Assembly: GCF_001591365.1 (NCBI RefSeq)
Contig: NZ_BCUT01000001.1
Span: 1,984,001 to 2,048,000 of the forward strand
From: Variovorax paradoxus NBRC 15149
GTDB lineage: Bacteria; Pseudomonadota; Gammaproteobacteria; Burkholderiales; Burkholderiaceae_C
Direction: 5' to 3'
DNA length: 64,000 bases
Position numbers and translations under genes: made by a program. This document shows, one piece after another, positions 18,764 to 28,467 of this stretch (its first letter is position 1; each line of letters starts with the position of its first letter). Under the pieces are notes generated by a model, which worked only from the letters and a program-made list of their open reading frames with translations, made no database searches and was not told where the DNA came from.

Positions 18764-19483
18764 TTATCCGTGAATTTCGCCGCCCGGCTGATGCGCGAGC
18801 CGCCAGGCGCGCGCCTCGCCGAAGTGGCCGCAGCCGATGAACGGAACGGGCGGGCGCAAGGCCGAAAGCGGCGACGGATGATTCGACATCAGCACTTTAT
18901 GGCGGCCAATGTCGATCAATGCACGCTTACTTTGGGCGTGCGATCCCCAGAGCATAAAAACAACAGGTTTCTCGCCGTCCGATACATGGCGGATGACGGC
19001 ATCGGTCAGCACCTCCCAGCCGCGGCCCGAATGGCTGGCCGGCTGCCCTTCCTCGACCGTGAGACAGGTGTTGAGCAGCAGCACGCCGTGGGTGGCCCAC
19101 TTCACCAGGCTGCCGCCCGGGTTCGGGAATGGCGGCGGCGCCGTTCCCAGGTCGCGCTGGAGTTCCTTGAAGATGTTGCGCAGCGATGGCGGCAGCGCCA
19201 CGCCGGGCGCCACCGAGAATGCGAGCCCTTCGGCCTGGCCGCGGCCGTGGTACGGGTCCTGGCCCAGGATGACGACGCGCACGTCCTCGGGCGGGGTCAG
19301 CTCCAGGGCCCGCAGCGGCTGCGGCGGGAAGATGACGGCGCCCGCATCGAGGCGCTCGCGCAGGAAACCGAGCAGCTTCTGGCCCACGATGCCGGCAAAG
19401 AAGCCGTCCACCAGCGGCCGCCAGCCCGGCGCGACGGGCCAGTCGGCGGGATCGCTGCTCGCCAGCTGATCGGGCCGGCTCAT
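18764..19483 (-). CDS. ung: Uracil-DNA glycosylase
   Basis: Family 1 enzyme that removes uracil from DNA, 239 residues. The water-activating motif GQDPYHG is at residues 74-80 with the catalytic Asp at 76, and HPSPLSALR with the catalytic His is in the C-terminal part. The start ATG overlaps the trpC stop (ATGA), so it is the last gene of the trp operon. A DNA-repair gene at the end of a biosynthetic operon has no functional link that I can see; the coupling is probably only for expression. Confidence 0.97.
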   Translation of the reverse strand: MSRPDQLASSDPADWPVAPGWRPLVDGFFAGIVGQKLLGFLRERLDAGAVIFPPQPLRALELTPPEDVRVVILGQDPYHGRGQAEGLAFSVAPGVALPPSLRNIFKELQRDLGTAPPPFPNPGGSLVKWATHGVLLLNTCLTVEEGQPASHSGRGWEVLTDAVIRHVSDGEKPVVFMLWGSHAQSKRALIDIGRHKVLMSNHPSPLSALRPPVPFIGCGHFGEARAWRLAHQPGGEIHG

Positions 19484-20280
19484 TTGAACAATGCGGCGAG
19501 CGCCTCGCCGGGTTCCTTGGCGCGCATGAAGGCCTCGCCGACCAGGAAGGCATGGACGCCGGCCGCGCGCAGGGTGGCCACGTCCTCGCGCGTGGCAATG
19601 CCCGATTCGGTGACGGCCAGCCGGTCGGCCGGCAGCCTGGGCAGCAGGTCGATGGTGGCCTGGATCGACACCTCGAAATTGCGCAGGTTGCGGTTGTTCA
19701 CGCCGATGAGCGGCGTCTTGAGCTTGAGCGCGCGCTCGAGTTCGGCCGCGTCGTGCACTTCGACCAGCACCGCCATACCGAGGCCGCGCGCAATGGCTTC
19801 GTAGTCCTTCATCTGCGCGTCGTCGAGGCAGGCGGCGATCAACAGCACGGCATCGGCGCCCATCGCGCGCGATTCGTACACCTGGTAGGCGTCGACGATG
19901 AAGTCCTTGCGCAGCACCGGCAGGTCGCACGAGGCGCGGGCCTGCTTGAGGTAGTCGACGCCGCCCTGGAAGAACTGCTTGTCGGTCAGCACCGAGAGGC
20001 AGGCCGCGCTGATTTCACCGTCGCCTTCGGCATAGCTCTGCGCGATGTCGGCTGGAATGAAGTCCTCGCGCAGCACGCCCTTGCTCGGGCTGGCCTTCTT
20101 GACCTCGGCGATCACCGCGGCGTGGCCGGCGGCGATCTTGGCGCGCAGCGCGCCTTCGAAATCGCGCGTCAGCACGCGGCTTTCGGCGTCGAAGCGCACG
20201 GTTTCGAGCGGGCTTCTCTTCTGCGCTGCAGCAATTTCCTGCCGCTTGACGGCAATTATCTTGTCGAGGATGTCGGACAT
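19480..20280 (-). CDS. trpC: Indole-3-glycerol phosphate synthase
   Basis: TIM-barrel enzyme that closes the indole ring from CdRP in tryptophan synthesis, 266 residues. Catalytic blocks are present: [10 protein letters not shown] (Lys), [24 protein letters not shown] and VTESGI. It stands alone, not fused to trpF. The ATG at 20280 begins [17 protein letters not shown], the family N-terminus, 29 bases after trpD. It ends in an ATGA overlap with ung. Confidence 0.98.
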   Translation of the reverse strand: MSDILDKIIAVKRQEIAAAQKRSPLETVRFDAESRVLTRDFEGALRAKIAAGHAAVIAEVKKASPSKGVLREDFIPADIAQSYAEGDGEISAACLSVLTDKQFFQGGVDYLKQARASCDLPVLRKDFIVDAYQVYESRAMGADAVLLIAACLDDAQMKDYEAIARGLGMAVLVEVHDAAELERALKLKTPLIGVNNRNLRNFEVSIQATIDLLPRLPADRLAVTESGIATREDVATLRAAGVHAFLVGEAFMRAKEPGEALAALFK

Positions 20281-20309
20281 TTTTCTGCGTTCCTGGCTGT
20301 TTTGCTGCT

Positions 20310-21335
20310 TCACGCGGCGGCCGTGGAGGCCTTGACCAACTCGGCCAGCTTGGCGCGCGCCGCGCCCGATGCCACGGCCTCGCGCGCACGCTCGATGCCC
20401 GCGGCCATCGAATCGGCCACGTTGGCGGCGTACAGGGCCGCGCCGGCGTTGAGCAGCACGATGTCGAGCGCCGGGCCGGCCTGATTGTCGAGCACGCCGA
20501 GCAGCATGGTCTTCGACTGCTCGGGCGTTTCCACGCGCAGCGCGCGGTTGCTCGACATTGCAAAGCCGAAGTCCTCGGGGTGCAGTTCGTATTCGCGGAT
20601 CTCGCCGTCCTTGAGCTCGCCCACCATGGTGGCGGCGCCGAGCGAGATCTCGTCCATGCCGTCGCGGCCATACACCACCATCGCGTGCTCGGCGCCCAGG
20701 CGCTGCAATGCGCGCACCTGGATGCCCACGAGGTCGGGATGGAACACGCCCATCAGGATGTTCGGCGCGCCAGCCGGATTGGTCAGCGGCCCGAGGATGT
20801 TGAAGATGGTCTTGATGCCGAGCTCCTTGCGCACGGGAGCGACGTTCTTCATGGCCGGATGGTGGTTGGGCGCGAACATGAAGCCGATGCCCACCTCTTC
20901 GATGGAACGCGCGATCTGCTCCGGCGGCAGGTTGATGTTGACGCCCAGCGACTCCAGCACGTCGGCGCTGCCCGATTTGCTCGACACGCTGCGCCCGCCG
21001 TGCTTGCTGACCTTGGCGCCCGCCGCGGCCGCGACGAACATCGAGCAGGTCGAGATGTTGAAGGTGTGCGAGCCGTCGCCGCCGGTGCCCACGATGTCGA
21101 CCAGGTGCGTGGTGTCCTTCACGGGCACCTTGGTCGACACCTCGCGCATCACCTGCGCGGCCGCGGTGATCTCGCCGATGGTTTCCTTCTTGACGCGCAG
21201 GCCGGTGATCAGCGCCGCCATCATCACGGGCGAGCATTCGCCGCTCATGATGAGCCGCACGATGTGCAGCATCTCGTCGTGGAACACCTCGCGGTGCTCG
21301 ATGGTGCGCTGGAGCGCTTCCTGGGGGGTGATCAT
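20310..21335 (-). CDS. trpD: Anthranilate phosphoribosyltransferase
   Basis: Transfers phosphoribose from PRPP to anthranilate; 341 residues. The PRPP-binding loop [17 protein letters not shown], the [18 protein letters not shown] block and GPLTNPA are intact. The start ATG begins [20 protein letters not shown]. It follows the lysE-type gene by 20 bases and precedes trpC by 29, so it belongs to the same unit although two unrelated genes separate it from trpG. Confidence 0.98.
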   Translation of the reverse strand: MITPQEALQRTIEHREVFHDEMLHIVRLIMSGECSPVMMAALITGLRVKKETIGEITAAAQVMREVSTKVPVKDTTHLVDIVGTGGDGSHTFNISTCSMFVAAAAGAKVSKHGGRSVSSKSGSADVLESLGVNINLPPEQIARSIEEVGIGFMFAPNHHPAMKNVAPVRKELGIKTIFNILGPLTNPAGAPNILMGVFHPDLVGIQVRALQRLGAEHAMVVYGRDGMDEISLGAATMVGELKDGEIREYELHPEDFGFAMSSNRALRVETPEQSKTMLLGVLDNQAGPALDIVLLNAGAALYAANVADSMAAGIERAREAVASGAARAKLAELVKASTAAA

Positions 21336-21355
21336 GGGGAGTCTCCTCGGTGTTT

Positions 21356-22015
21356 TCAGGGGCCGACGCGGCCGGCCGGCGCGTCCGTGAATGCAAGCTT
21401 GAGGCCGAAGCCGATGAACAGCACGCCGGCCGCGCGGTCGAGCCAGTGCATGCCCTTCTGCACGGCGCTCCTCTGCGCCATCCAGCCGGCGAATGCGGCC
21501 CATCCCACGATGACGGGAATGGAATTGAAATTGAACAGCACGCCCAGCAGCACGAAGTACAGGCCCTTGTTGCCGGCGTCCGGTGCGATGAACTGCGGCA
21601 CGAAAGCCAGGAAGAACAACGCGACCTTGGGGTTCAGCACATTGGTCCAGAAACCGCCCAGGAAGATCTCCTTGAGCCCGCGCTCGCCCGATGCAGCCGC
21701 CGCCTGCTGCAGATCGGCCGGCGCCTTGGCGCGCGAGAACACCATGCGCACGCCCAGGTACAGCAGGTAGGCCGCGCCAACGTACTTGAGCACCGTGAAG
21801 GCCGCTGCCGAGGTGGCCAGCAGCGTGCCGACGCCGACCGCCGCCGCGAAGATGTGGACGAAGCAGCCGGTGAGGATGCCGAAGCCGCCGACGATGCCCG
21901 CGCGCACGCCGGAGCGCAGCGAGTTGGCAATGATGTAGAGCACGTCGGGCCCCGGCGTGAGGTTCAGCAGCCAGCCGGCGGCGATGAAAGCGAGCAGATG
22001 CGGGAGATCGGGCAT
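21356..22015 (-). CDS. LysE/RhtB family amino-acid exporter
   Basis: Inner-membrane efflux protein of 219 residues with about six hydrophobic segments. The family's hallmark, [23 protein letters not shown], is at residues 18-40, and [11 protein letters not shown] follows in the second half. The substrate cannot be told from sequence; RhtB relatives export homoserine, threonine or other amino acids. Its place beside a threonine aldolase gene inside the trp operon suggests amino-acid overflow control, but this is inference. Confidence 0.88.
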   Translation of the reverse strand: MPDLPHLLAFIAAGWLLNLTPGPDVLYIIANSLRSGVRAGIVGGFGILTGCFVHIFAAAVGVGTLLATSAAAFTVLKYVGAAYLLYLGVRMVFSRAKAPADLQQAAAASGERGLKEIFLGGFWTNVLNPKVALFFLAFVPQFIAPDAGNKGLYFVLLGVLFNFNSIPVIVGWAAFAGWMAQRSAVQKGMHWLDRAAGVLFIGFGLKLAFTDAPAGRVGP

Positions 22016-22033
22016 CGCACGGCTCCTTGGGGT

Positions 22034-23092
22034 TCAGGCGTTGAAGAAGCCGCGGATGGCCGCCACGGCGCGGTCGACGCCGGCCGCATCGACATCGAGG
22101 TGCGTCACGAAGCGCAGCCGATAGAGGCCGGTGGCAAGAATGCCCTGCGCGTTGAGGTTCGCGAGCAGTTCGGCCGAACGCGCCTGCGCCGCGCCCCTGA
22201 GGTCGACGAACACGATGTTCGTGTGCGGCGCCTCGACCTTCAGGCCCTCGATGCCCTCGAGCCCCTCGGCCAGGCGACGGGCCAGGGCATGGTCGTCGGC
22301 GAGGCGGTCGATGTGATGGTCGAGCGCATGCGAAGCGGCTGCAGCAAGCAAGCCGGCCTGCCGCATGCCGCCGCCCGCCATCTTGCGGATGCGGTGCGCC
22401 CGCGCGATGAACTCGCGCGAACCGACCAGCGCCGAGCCGATGGGTGCGCCCAGGCCCTTGCTGAAGCAGACCGACACGCTGTCGAAGCACTGGGCGATGC
22501 GGCGCGCTTCGGTGCGGACGTCGCCGTTCTTGTTCAGCGCGGCCTGCGCGGTGGCGGCATTGAAGAGCCGCGCGCCATCGAGGTGCCGCTGCAGCCCCCT
22601 GCTTTTCGCGAGGTCCGTTGCCGCCTGCACATACTCGAAGGGCAGCAGCTTGCCGCCCAGCGTGTTCTCCAGCGCCAGGAGGCGTGTGCGCGCGAAGTGC
22701 GCGTCGTCGGGCTTGATGGCGGCTTCGATCTGCGCAAGCGGCAGCGTGCCGTCGGGTGCGTGGTCGAGCGGCTGCGGCTGCACGCTGCCGAACACCGCGG
22801 CGCCGCCGCCTTCCCAGCGGTAGCAGTGCGCCTGCTGGCCGACGATGTACTCGTCGCCGCGCCCGCAGTGCGAAAGGATCGCGCACAGGTTGCTCTGCGT
22901 GCCCGTCGGCACCAGCAGCGCCGCCTCGAAGCCCAGCAGCGCGGCGATCTTTTCCTGCAGCGCGTTGACGCTCGGATCGGTGCCGAAGACATCGTCGCCG
23001 AGCGGCGCCGCCATCATGGCCTCGCGCATCGCCGGGGTGGGCTGCGTGACGGTGTCGCTGCGCAGGTCGACGAGCAAGGAGCGGTCTGTCAT
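22034..23092 (-). CDS. ltaE: Low-specificity L-threonine aldolase
   Basis: PLP enzyme that splits threonine or allo-threonine into glycine and acetaldehyde, 352 residues. The N-terminal [18 protein letters not shown] motif, the [15 protein letters not shown] region and [11 protein letters not shown] are family marks, and the PLP lysine lies in [16 protein letters not shown]. The ATG at 23092 is chosen; a TTG four codons earlier overlaps the trpG stop. It sits between trpG and the lysE-type exporter, which is not the usual trp operon content. Confidence 0.93.
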   Translation of the reverse strand: MTDRSLLVDLRSDTVTQPTPAMREAMMAAPLGDDVFGTDPSVNALQEKIAALLGFEAALLVPTGTQSNLCAILSHCGRGDEYIVGQQAHCYRWEGGGAAVFGSVQPQPLDHAPDGTLPLAQIEAAIKPDDAHFARTRLLALENTLGGKLLPFEYVQAATDLAKSRGLQRHLDGARLFNAATAQAALNKNGDVRTEARRIAQCFDSVSVCFSKGLGAPIGSALVGSREFIARAHRIRKMAGGGMRQAGLLAAAASHALDHHIDRLADDHALARRLAEGLEGIEGLKVEAPHTNIVFVDLRGAAQARSAELLANLNAQGILATGLYRLRFVTHLDVDAAGVDRAVAAIRGFFNA

Positions 23093-23100
23093 GGCGGGTT

Positions 23101-23685
23101 TCAATCGAGAAAGTTCTTGAGCATCGCGTGGCCGTGCTCGGTGAGGATCGATTCGGGATGGAACTGCACGCCCTCGATGCGCACCTCATGTGCAAAGCCG
23201 GTGTGCCGCACGCCCATGATCTCGCCGTCGTCGGTCCAGGCGGTGATGGCCAGCACCTTCGGGCAGCTCTCGCGCTCGATCGAGAGCGAGTGGTAGCGGT
23301 TGACGGTGAACTTCTCGGGCAGCCCCGCAAACACGCCCTCTTGCGTGGTCGTGATCTCGCTGGTCTTGCCGTGCATGAGCTGCTGCGCGCGAATGATCCT
23401 GCCGCCAAAGGCCGCGCCGATGGCCTGGTGGCCCAGGCACACGCCGAGGATCGGCAGCTTGCCCGCGAACGCCTTGATGGCCGGCACCGAAACGCCCGCT
23501 TCCGCCGGCGAGCAGGGACCCGGCGACACCACGAGCCGCGTGACGCCCGAGGCAATCAGTTCGCCGATCTGCGCCACGCTGATCTCGTCGTTGCGGTGCA
23601 CCTGGACATCCGCACCCAGCTCGCCCAGGTACTGGACGATGTTGTAGGTGAAGGAATCGTAGTTGTCGATCATCAGCAGTTTCAT
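23101..23685 (-). CDS. trpG: Anthranilate synthase component II (glutamine amidotransferase)
   Basis: Class I glutaminase subunit that feeds ammonia to TrpE; 194 residues. The nucleophile Cys lies in [14 protein letters not shown], the oxyanion loop in VSPGPCSP, and the catalytic His-Glu pair in [11 protein letters not shown]. It could also serve p-aminobenzoate synthesis, as TrpG proteins often do. The ATG overlaps the stop of the GxxExxY gene (ATGA). Confidence 0.98.
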   Translation of the reverse strand: MKLLMIDNYDSFTYNIVQYLGELGADVQVHRNDEISVAQIGELIASGVTRLVVSPGPCSPAEAGVSVPAIKAFAGKLPILGVCLGHQAIGAAFGGRIIRAQQLMHGKTSEITTTQEGVFAGLPEKFTVNRYHSLSIERESCPKVLAITAWTDDGEIMGVRHTGFAHEVRIEGVQFHPESILTEHGHAMLKNFLD

Positions 23686-24074
23686 GGCTTGCTCACAATC
23701 CGGTGCACGCCCTTGACGACGGGGAACACGTTGAAGTTGATCAGGAGGCCCAGCTTGAGGCCCGACAGGCGCAGTGCGGCCAGCACCTGCGCGCGGTGCA
23801 GGTCGGTCAGCACGTCGACCGCCTTGAGCTCGACGATGACCGACTGCTCGACCACGAAGCCCGCGCGGTACACCTCGCCGAGCGAGCGGCCCTTGTAGCT
23901 GGCCGACAGCGCCACATCGCGCGTGAAGCCGATCTCGCGCTCGGCAAGTTCGATGGCCAGCGCGGCGGCGTAGGCCTCCTCGCCCAGGCCCGTGCCGAGC
24001 ACGCGCTGCACCTCGACGGCGGCGCCGATGATCTCGTGCGAGAAATCGTTCTGGATGTCGGGTACGTTGCTCAT
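23682..24074 (-). CDS. GxxExxY family protein (PD-(D/E)XK nuclease-like) inside the trp operon
   Basis: Small protein of 130 residues. The signature glycine-Glu-Tyr region reads [17 protein letters not shown], followed by [17 protein letters not shown] (an E-x-K core as in PD-(D/E)XK folds) and the C-terminal [19 protein letters not shown]. This fits the GxxExxY family, whose function is unknown. Both ends overlap by four bases: its ATG with the trpE stop and its stop with the trpG start. It is therefore locked between the two anthranilate synthase subunits and should be made with them. Confidence 0.9.
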   Translation of the reverse strand: MSNVPDIQNDFSHEIIGAAVEVQRVLGTGLGEEAYAAALAIELAEREIGFTRDVALSASYKGRSLGEVYRAGFVVEQSVIVELKAVDVLTDLHRAQVLAALRLSGLKLGLLINFNVFPVVKGVHRIVSKP

Positions 24075-25573
24075 TCCAGGCCTTCCTCGACCAGTTCGGC
24101 GGCACGCAGCAGTGCGCGCGCCTTGGCCTCTGTTTCTTTCCACTCCAGCTCGGGCACCGAGTCGGCCACCACGCCAGCCGCGGCCTGCACGTGCAGCATC
24201 TGGTCCTTCACGATGCCGGTGCGGATGGCGATGGCCACGTCCATGTCGCCGGCGTAGCTGATGTAGCCGCAGGCGCCGCCGTAGAGGCCGCGCTTGGTGG
24301 GCTCGAGCTGGTCGATGAGCTCCATCGCATGCACCTTGGGCGCGCCGGTCAGCGTGCCGGCCGGGAAGGTGGCCTTGAGCACGTCGATGGCGGTCATGCC
24401 GTCCTTCAGCGTGCCTTCGACGTTGCTCACGATGTGCATCACGTGGCTGTAGCGCTCCACCGCGAAGGCCTCGGTCACCTTGACGGTGCCGGTCTTGGCG
24501 ATGCGGCCGATGTCGTTGCGCGCGAGGTCGATCAGCATCACGTGCTCGGCGCGCTCCTTGGGGTCGTTGATGAGTTCTTCCTCGGCCGCCTTGTCGAGCT
24601 CGAGCGAGGCGCCGCGCGGGCGCGTGCCGGCCAGCGGGCGGATGGTGATCTTCTGCTCGCCGTCGCCCGTGTTCTCCTGGCGCACCAGGATCTCGGGCGA
24701 AGCCCCCACCACGTGGAAATCGCCCAGATGGTAGTAGTACATGTAGGGCGAGGGGTTGAGCGAACGCAGCGCGCGGTACAGCGACAGCGGCGACTCGGTG
24801 TAGCGCTTGCTGATGCGCTGGCCCACCTGCACCTGCATGAAGTCGCCGGCGGCGATCATGTCCTTGGCGCGTTCCACGGCCGCGAGGTAGTCGGCCTTGG
24901 CAAAGCTGCGCTCGGGCGGATGCGGCTGCGTGGGCTTCACGATGGGCGCGCTCACCGAGTACTTGAGCTTTTCCTTCAGCTCGCGCAGGCGGCGCTTGCC
25001 CGCCGCGTAGGCCTCGGGCTGCTTCGGGTCGGCATAGACGATCAGGTAGAGCTTGCCCGAGAGGTTGTCGATGACCGCCAGTTCCTCGCACTGCAGCAGC
25101 AGGACGTCGGGGCAGCCGAGCGCATCGGGCGGGCAGCTTTTTTCGAGCTTGCGTTCGATGTGGCGCACGGTGTCGTAGCCGAAGTAGCCCGCAAGGCCGC
25201 CGCAGAAACGCGGCAGGCCGGGCCGCAGCGCCACCTTGAAGCGCTTCTGGTAGTCGGCGATGAAATCGAGCGGATTGCCCGCGGCGGTTTCGACCACCTG
25301 GCCGTCGGTCACCACTTCGGTGACGGCATCGGCGCCGAAGCCGCTCGCGCGCAGCAGCGTGCGCGCCGGCAGGCCGATGAAGCTGTAGCGCCCGAAGCGC
25401 TCGCCGCCCACCACCGATTCGAGCAGAAAGCTGTGCTTGCCGCCGCCCTGCGAATGGGCGAGCTTCAGATAGAGGGAAAGCGGCGTTTCGAGGTCGGCAA
25501 AGGCCTCGGCCATCAGCGGAATGCGGTTGTAGCCCTGGGCGCTGAGGCTCTTGAATTCAAGTTCGGTGATCAC
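24071..25573 (-). CDS. trpE: Anthranilate synthase component I
   Basis: Chorismate-binding subunit, 500 residues; first enzyme of tryptophan synthesis. The N-terminal feedback region includes [18 protein letters not shown], where tryptophan inhibitor sites usually lie. The catalytic half shows [41 protein letters not shown] and [14 protein letters not shown]. The start is GTG, with GGAG about nine bases upstream. Directly before that site is a strong hairpin (25589-25619), and further upstream a Trp-codon peptide. Confidence 0.98.
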   Translation of the reverse strand: MITELEFKSLSAQGYNRIPLMAEAFADLETPLSLYLKLAHSQGGGKHSFLLESVVGGERFGRYSFIGLPARTLLRASGFGADAVTEVVTDGQVVETAAGNPLDFIADYQKRFKVALRPGLPRFCGGLAGYFGYDTVRHIERKLEKSCPPDALGCPDVLLLQCEELAVIDNLSGKLYLIVYADPKQPEAYAAGKRRLRELKEKLKYSVSAPIVKPTQPHPPERSFAKADYLAAVERAKDMIAAGDFMQVQVGQRISKRYTESPLSLYRALRSLNPSPYMYYYHLGDFHVVGASPEILVRQENTGDGEQKITIRPLAGTRPRGASLELDKAAEEELINDPKERAEHVMLIDLARNDIGRIAKTGTVKVTEAFAVERYSHVMHIVSNVEGTLKDGMTAIDVLKATFPAGTLTGAPKVHAMELIDQLEPTKRGLYGGACGYISYAGDMDVAIAIRTGIVKDQMLHVQAAAGVVADSVPELEWKETEAKARALLRAAELVEEGLE

Positions 25574-25588
25574 GGATTCGTTCTCCAG

Positions 25589-25689
25589 TTGCCGGCCGGC
25601 GCTTCTTGGCCGGTGGCAAGGTCATTCACTGGTGGCCCGGCGTCGAGAAAAAACGATCCGGTACCGCGGGCGCACGGCGTGCGCCGTGC
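25589..25689 (-). promoter_or_regulatory. trpE leader hairpins (candidate attenuator)
   Basis: On the minus strand, two inverted repeats follow the candidate leader peptide. One is GCACGGC/GCCGTGC (25672-25689), and a run of six T lies about 18 bases further on (25653-25648). The second, TTGCC/GGCAA plus CCGGC/GCCGG (25589-25619), ends just before the trpE ribosome-binding site. The layout fits transcription attenuation or control of ribosome access, but the T run is not directly behind a stem. I see no other feature in the 328-base gap apart from the leader peptide and the promoter region of the divergent gene. Confidence 0.4.
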
Positions 25690-25691
25690 AA

Positions 25692-25775
25692 TCAAACAGT
25701 CAGCGATGTATGGCGACGCCAGGGCCAGGCTCCCCGGCTGCCTTCACCTGTTTGAATGATGTGATGAACGAACAT
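25692..25775 (-). CDS. Candidate trp leader peptide (27 residues, contains Trp-Pro-Trp)
   Basis: A short ATG-to-TGA frame 119 bases before trpE encodes 27 residues with W-P-W at positions 17-19, two Trp codons separated by one codon. Trp is rare, so a WPW in a short frame upstream of trpE is what an attenuation leader would have. Against it: no clear ribosome-binding site precedes the ATG, and the terminator is not classic. Confidence 0.4.
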   Translation of the reverse strand: MFVHHIIQTGEGSRGAWPWRRHTSLTV

Positions 25776-25870
25776 GGAGCGTGGAGTTTAGCCCACGAAA
25801 ACGCTGGCGGGTGCAACCGCCGCCTTCAGGGTTCGCCCGAGGGGCCGGCAGTAAAACGAAAAGATACATT

Positions 25871-25884
25871 CGAACGATCGTTCG
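25871..25884. promoter_or_regulatory. 14-bp perfect palindrome (possible operator)
   Basis: CGAACGATCGTTCG is a perfect 14-base palindrome, 17 bases before the GTG of the chalcone-isomerase-like gene. Its size and symmetry suit a dimeric repressor such as a TetR-type protein. No such regulator gene is adjacent. Confidence 0.45.
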
Positions 25885-25901
25885 CAAATCAAGGAAGCCT
25901 C

Positions 25902-26504
25902 GTGCCCGCTGCCCCTTCGCTCCCGACCCGGTTGTTCTCCCGACTGGCCATGCTGGCCTGCGCCTGGTTCGCGCTCGGCGCCTCGGCCGCGCAGGTCGAC
26001 GTGGCCGGCGTCAAGCTGAACGACACCCTCGACCTGCGCGGCAGCACCCTGCAGCTCAACGGCGCGGGGGTGCGCTACAAGGCCATCTTCAAGGTGTACA
26101 CGGCGGGCCTGTACGTGGAGAAGAAGGTCTCCACGCCCGAGGAGGCGCTGGCCGCGCCCGGGCCCAAGCGCGTGGCCATCACCATGCTGCGCGACATCGA
26201 TGCCGACGAGCTCGGCAGGTTCTTCACCAAGGGCGTGGAAGAAAACTCGCCCAAGAGCGAAATGGTCAACCTCATTCCGGGGCTGCTGCGCATGGGCCGG
26301 ATGTTCTCCGACCAGAAGCAGCTCAAGGCCGGCGACACCTTCACCATCGACTGGCTGCCCGGCACGGGCACGCTGGTGACGGTGCGCGGCGTGCCGCAGC
26401 CCGATCCGGTGAAGGAGCCGGCGTTCTTCAACGCGCTGCTGCGCATCTGGCTCGGGCCGGCGCCGGCCGACTGGAAGCTCAAGGACGCGCTGCTCGGCAA
26501 GTAA
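25902..26504 (+). CDS. Chalcone isomerase-like periplasmic protein
   Basis: 200 residues: a signal peptide (LAMLACAWFALGASAA, cleavage expected near residue 30) and a domain of the bacterial chalcone-isomerase-like family, with VRYKAIFKVYTAGLYVEKK and VAITMLRDIDADEL. In bacteria this fold does not imply flavonoid chemistry; fatty-acid binding has been proposed for relatives. The GTG at 25902 is chosen because AAGGAAG stands four bases upstream and the signal peptide then starts correctly. First plus-strand gene of the window, convergent with the phosphatase gene 11 bases on. Confidence 0.85.
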   Translation: MPAAPSLPTRLFSRLAMLACAWFALGASAAQVDVAGVKLNDTLDLRGSTLQLNGAGVRYKAIFKVYTAGLYVEKKVSTPEEALAAPGPKRVAITMLRDIDADELGRFFTKGVEENSPKSEMVNLIPGLLRMGRMFSDQKQLKAGDTFTIDWLPGTGTLVTVRGVPQPDPVKEPAFFNALLRIWLGPAPADWKLKDALLGK

Positions 26505-26515
26505 CCGCGGCGCCG

Positions 26516-27250
26516 TCAGGAAACGCTTCGGTCGATCTCCGCGAGCGAGTCGACGAAGCCGTCGGCATCGACGCCGCGCACCGGCTCGCCGTGGTTGTAG
26601 CCGTAGGTGACCAGCACCACCGGGCAACCGGCGGCGCGCGCGGCCCTGGCGTCGTTGCTCGAGTCGCCGACCATCAGCGTGCGCGCGGGGGCGGTGCCCA
26701 GCGCTTCGCAGGTCTTCAGGAGCGGCAGCGGATCGGGCTTCTTGCGCGCGAAGGCATCGCCGCCGAACGCGAAGTCGAAGAAGCCGTCGAGCCCCTTGGC
26801 CGCCAGCAGCGGCTTGGCGAACGAGGTCGGCTTGTTGGTGAGGCAGGCCAGGCGCAGGCCGCGCGAGCGCAGCGCCTTCAATCCTTCGACCACGCCCGGG
26901 TACACCGCCGAGTGCTGTCCGTTGATGGCGAGATAGTGATGCTGGTAGCGTTCCCAGGCCTGGTCGAAGAGCGCCTGCGCACGCGCGTGCAGCACCTGCG
27001 CGTCCGCGCCCTCGGACGCCGCGCTGCCGGATGACATCACGTGCGCGAGCGCCGAAAGAATCAGGTGCTCCGATCCCTTGCCCACCATCTTCTCGATGGC
27101 GGCCGGTGCCACCGGCGGCAGCGAAAGGTCGCCCAGCATGTGGTTGAGCGACACCGCGAAATCGCCGAGGGTGTCGACCATGGTGCCGTCGAGGTCGACG
27201 ATGGCGGCATCGAAGCGCGCGAGGTCGTAGTGAATGGAGGTCAAGGACAA
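26516..27250 (-). CDS. gph: Phosphoglycolate phosphatase (HAD family)
   Basis: HAD hydrolase of 244 residues that removes 2-phosphoglycolate formed in DNA repair or oxygenation. Motif I is DLDGTMVDT with both Asp residues, motif II is the Thr in CLTNKP, motif III the Lys in FARKKPDP, and motif IV is VGDSSNDARAA. A helical cap lies between motifs I and II. The frame opens at TTG (27250, or two codons later); no ATG occurs before motif I, so a TTG start is needed. Other HAD substrates cannot be excluded. Confidence 0.9.
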   Translation of the reverse strand: MSLTSIHYDLARFDAAIVDLDGTMVDTLGDFAVSLNHMLGDLSLPPVAPAAIEKMVGKGSEHLILSALAHVMSSGSAASEGADAQVLHARAQALFDQAWERYQHHYLAINGQHSAVYPGVVEGLKALRSRGLRLACLTNKPTSFAKPLLAAKGLDGFFDFAFGGDAFARKKPDPLPLLKTCEALGTAPARTLMVGDSSNDARAARAAGCPVVLVTYGYNHGEPVRGVDADGFVDSLAEIDRSVS

Positions 27251-27329
27251 GGCCGCCGGAGTTGCAGGACGATGTCCATTTTGCCCCGTGCGGCCCTGCC
27301 GGGCGGCGCAGCCCCTTGCCCCTTGTGAC

Positions 27330-27815
27330 TTACTTGCTCTTGCGGCGCATCTCGTCGCGCAGCCGCTTGATCTGGTCGTGGTTCCGCTTGGCGCCTTCGG
27401 ACTGCTGCTGGATCACGGCGCGCACGTCGGCCGGCAGGTCCTCCTTCAGCGCCTTGCGGTAGCGCGCCACCGCGGCGTCTTCACCGCGCTCGCATTCCTC
27501 GAGCATGGAGAGCGCGCTGTTGGCGCCCACCGTGCCCTTCACGTGCACCCAGCCGCGGTGCATGGCACCGGTCGCCGTGCCGCCCTTGTCGGGCGAGCCG
27601 CCGAAACGCTGGATGAGCTGGACCAGTTCTCCCGCGGCCTTGGCGCATTCGGCCGAGCGGCTCTGGAAGACCTGCTTGAGCTGCGGCGAGTCGACTTCCT
27701 CGGCGCAGGCGCGGAAGCCGTATTCGCCGTCGCGCGAGTTCTCCAGAAGATCGTTCAGCACCTTGACCACGTCCTCGGTGGTGGCGGTGTCCGCGGTGTT
27801 CGTGTAGTTGGCCAT
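27330..27815 (-). CDS. DUF2383 (PA2169 family) four-helix-bundle protein
   Basis: 161 residues, almost all helical and charged, of the ferritin-like PA2169/DUF2383 type. The pattern EDVVKVLNDLLENSRDGEYGF and later ECERGEDAAVARYRKAL with Glu/His positions resembles ferritin-like helices. The function is unknown; relatives are stress-associated. The ATG at 27815 follows GAAGGAG with eight bases between. The C-terminus is basic (DEMRRKSK). Confidence 0.85.
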   Translation of the reverse strand: MANYTNTADTATTEDVVKVLNDLLENSRDGEYGFRACAEEVDSPQLKQVFQSRSAECAKAAGELVQLIQRFGGSPDKGGTATGAMHRGWVHVKGTVGANSALSMLEECERGEDAAVARYRKALKEDLPADVRAVIQQQSEGAKRNHDQIKRLRDEMRRKSK

Positions 27816-28007
27816 GTCATGACTCCTTCGTAGGCCTCGTCGAAATCGAGGCAGGTTGAGAATTGCCAGCGCCAGCTGCTGCACTGCGTGCGCTGGTTCC
27901 ATGAAGAAATGGTGTTCGAGCGCAGGAGGACCGGTGTCGGTGTCGCCTGACGTCCGCTGTAAGCGTTCTTCGGGGTGGGCTGCCCCGATGCATTCACCGG
28001 CGGCTCA

Positions 28008-28265
28008 TCATTCCTCGCGCAATGCCTTCTCGGGGCGGCCGGGCTGGCTGCCCGGCGAACTGCCGTGGTTGCCGCTTTCGCCGACCGCGGCATCGCCGGG
28101 GGTGGGCGGTTTTCTTTGCTCGGTGATGGCCGGGCCGTTGTTGGGGCCCATGGGCTCGCCGTTTTCAGCCGGCGTCCTGGCCTCGCGCTTCATGCTGCGC
28201 TCGGCGGGCACGGGCTGGCCGTAGGCCGGCGCATTCGCTGGTTCGGTGGATCGTCTTTGGGTCAC
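28008..28265 (-). CDS. Small disordered hypothetical protein (85 residues)
   Basis: Starts at GTG with AAAGGA about nine bases upstream. The sequence is rich in Pro, Gly, Glu, Ser and Asn, has no hydrophobic core, and should be unfolded. I recognise no family. The group of small low-complexity genes in this 2-kb stretch suggests stress-related proteins, but no function can be claimed. It may be spurious, since high-GC DNA gives many open frames. Confidence 0.45.
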   Translation of the reverse strand: MTQRRSTEPANAPAYGQPVPAERSMKREARTPAENGEPMGPNNGPAITEQRKPPTPGDAAVGESGNHGSSPGSQPGRPEKALREE

Positions 28266-28467
28266 GCTGTGGATTCCTTTGCTAGAAAGAAAATTCCACC
28301 GTGCGCCGCGCTGGCGGCGGCGCGCGTAGGAAAGCGGCGCGTCTTCGGCGCAAGCGAGTCGCGCGCAGGCCTGCCACCGGCGCGGGAATGCTGTCCCTGC
28401 CTACAAGCACGCGGCCAGGCTGCGCGAGAAAGGAGGCTCGCAGCTTCTTCTTTTCGAGGACTCCTCC

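Noticed and set aside
20310..23555. A single 1081-residue protein ending in TrpD
   Set aside because: The upstream part is an antisense-type or out-of-frame run through trpG, ltaE and the exporter; TrpD begins at its own ATG at 21335.
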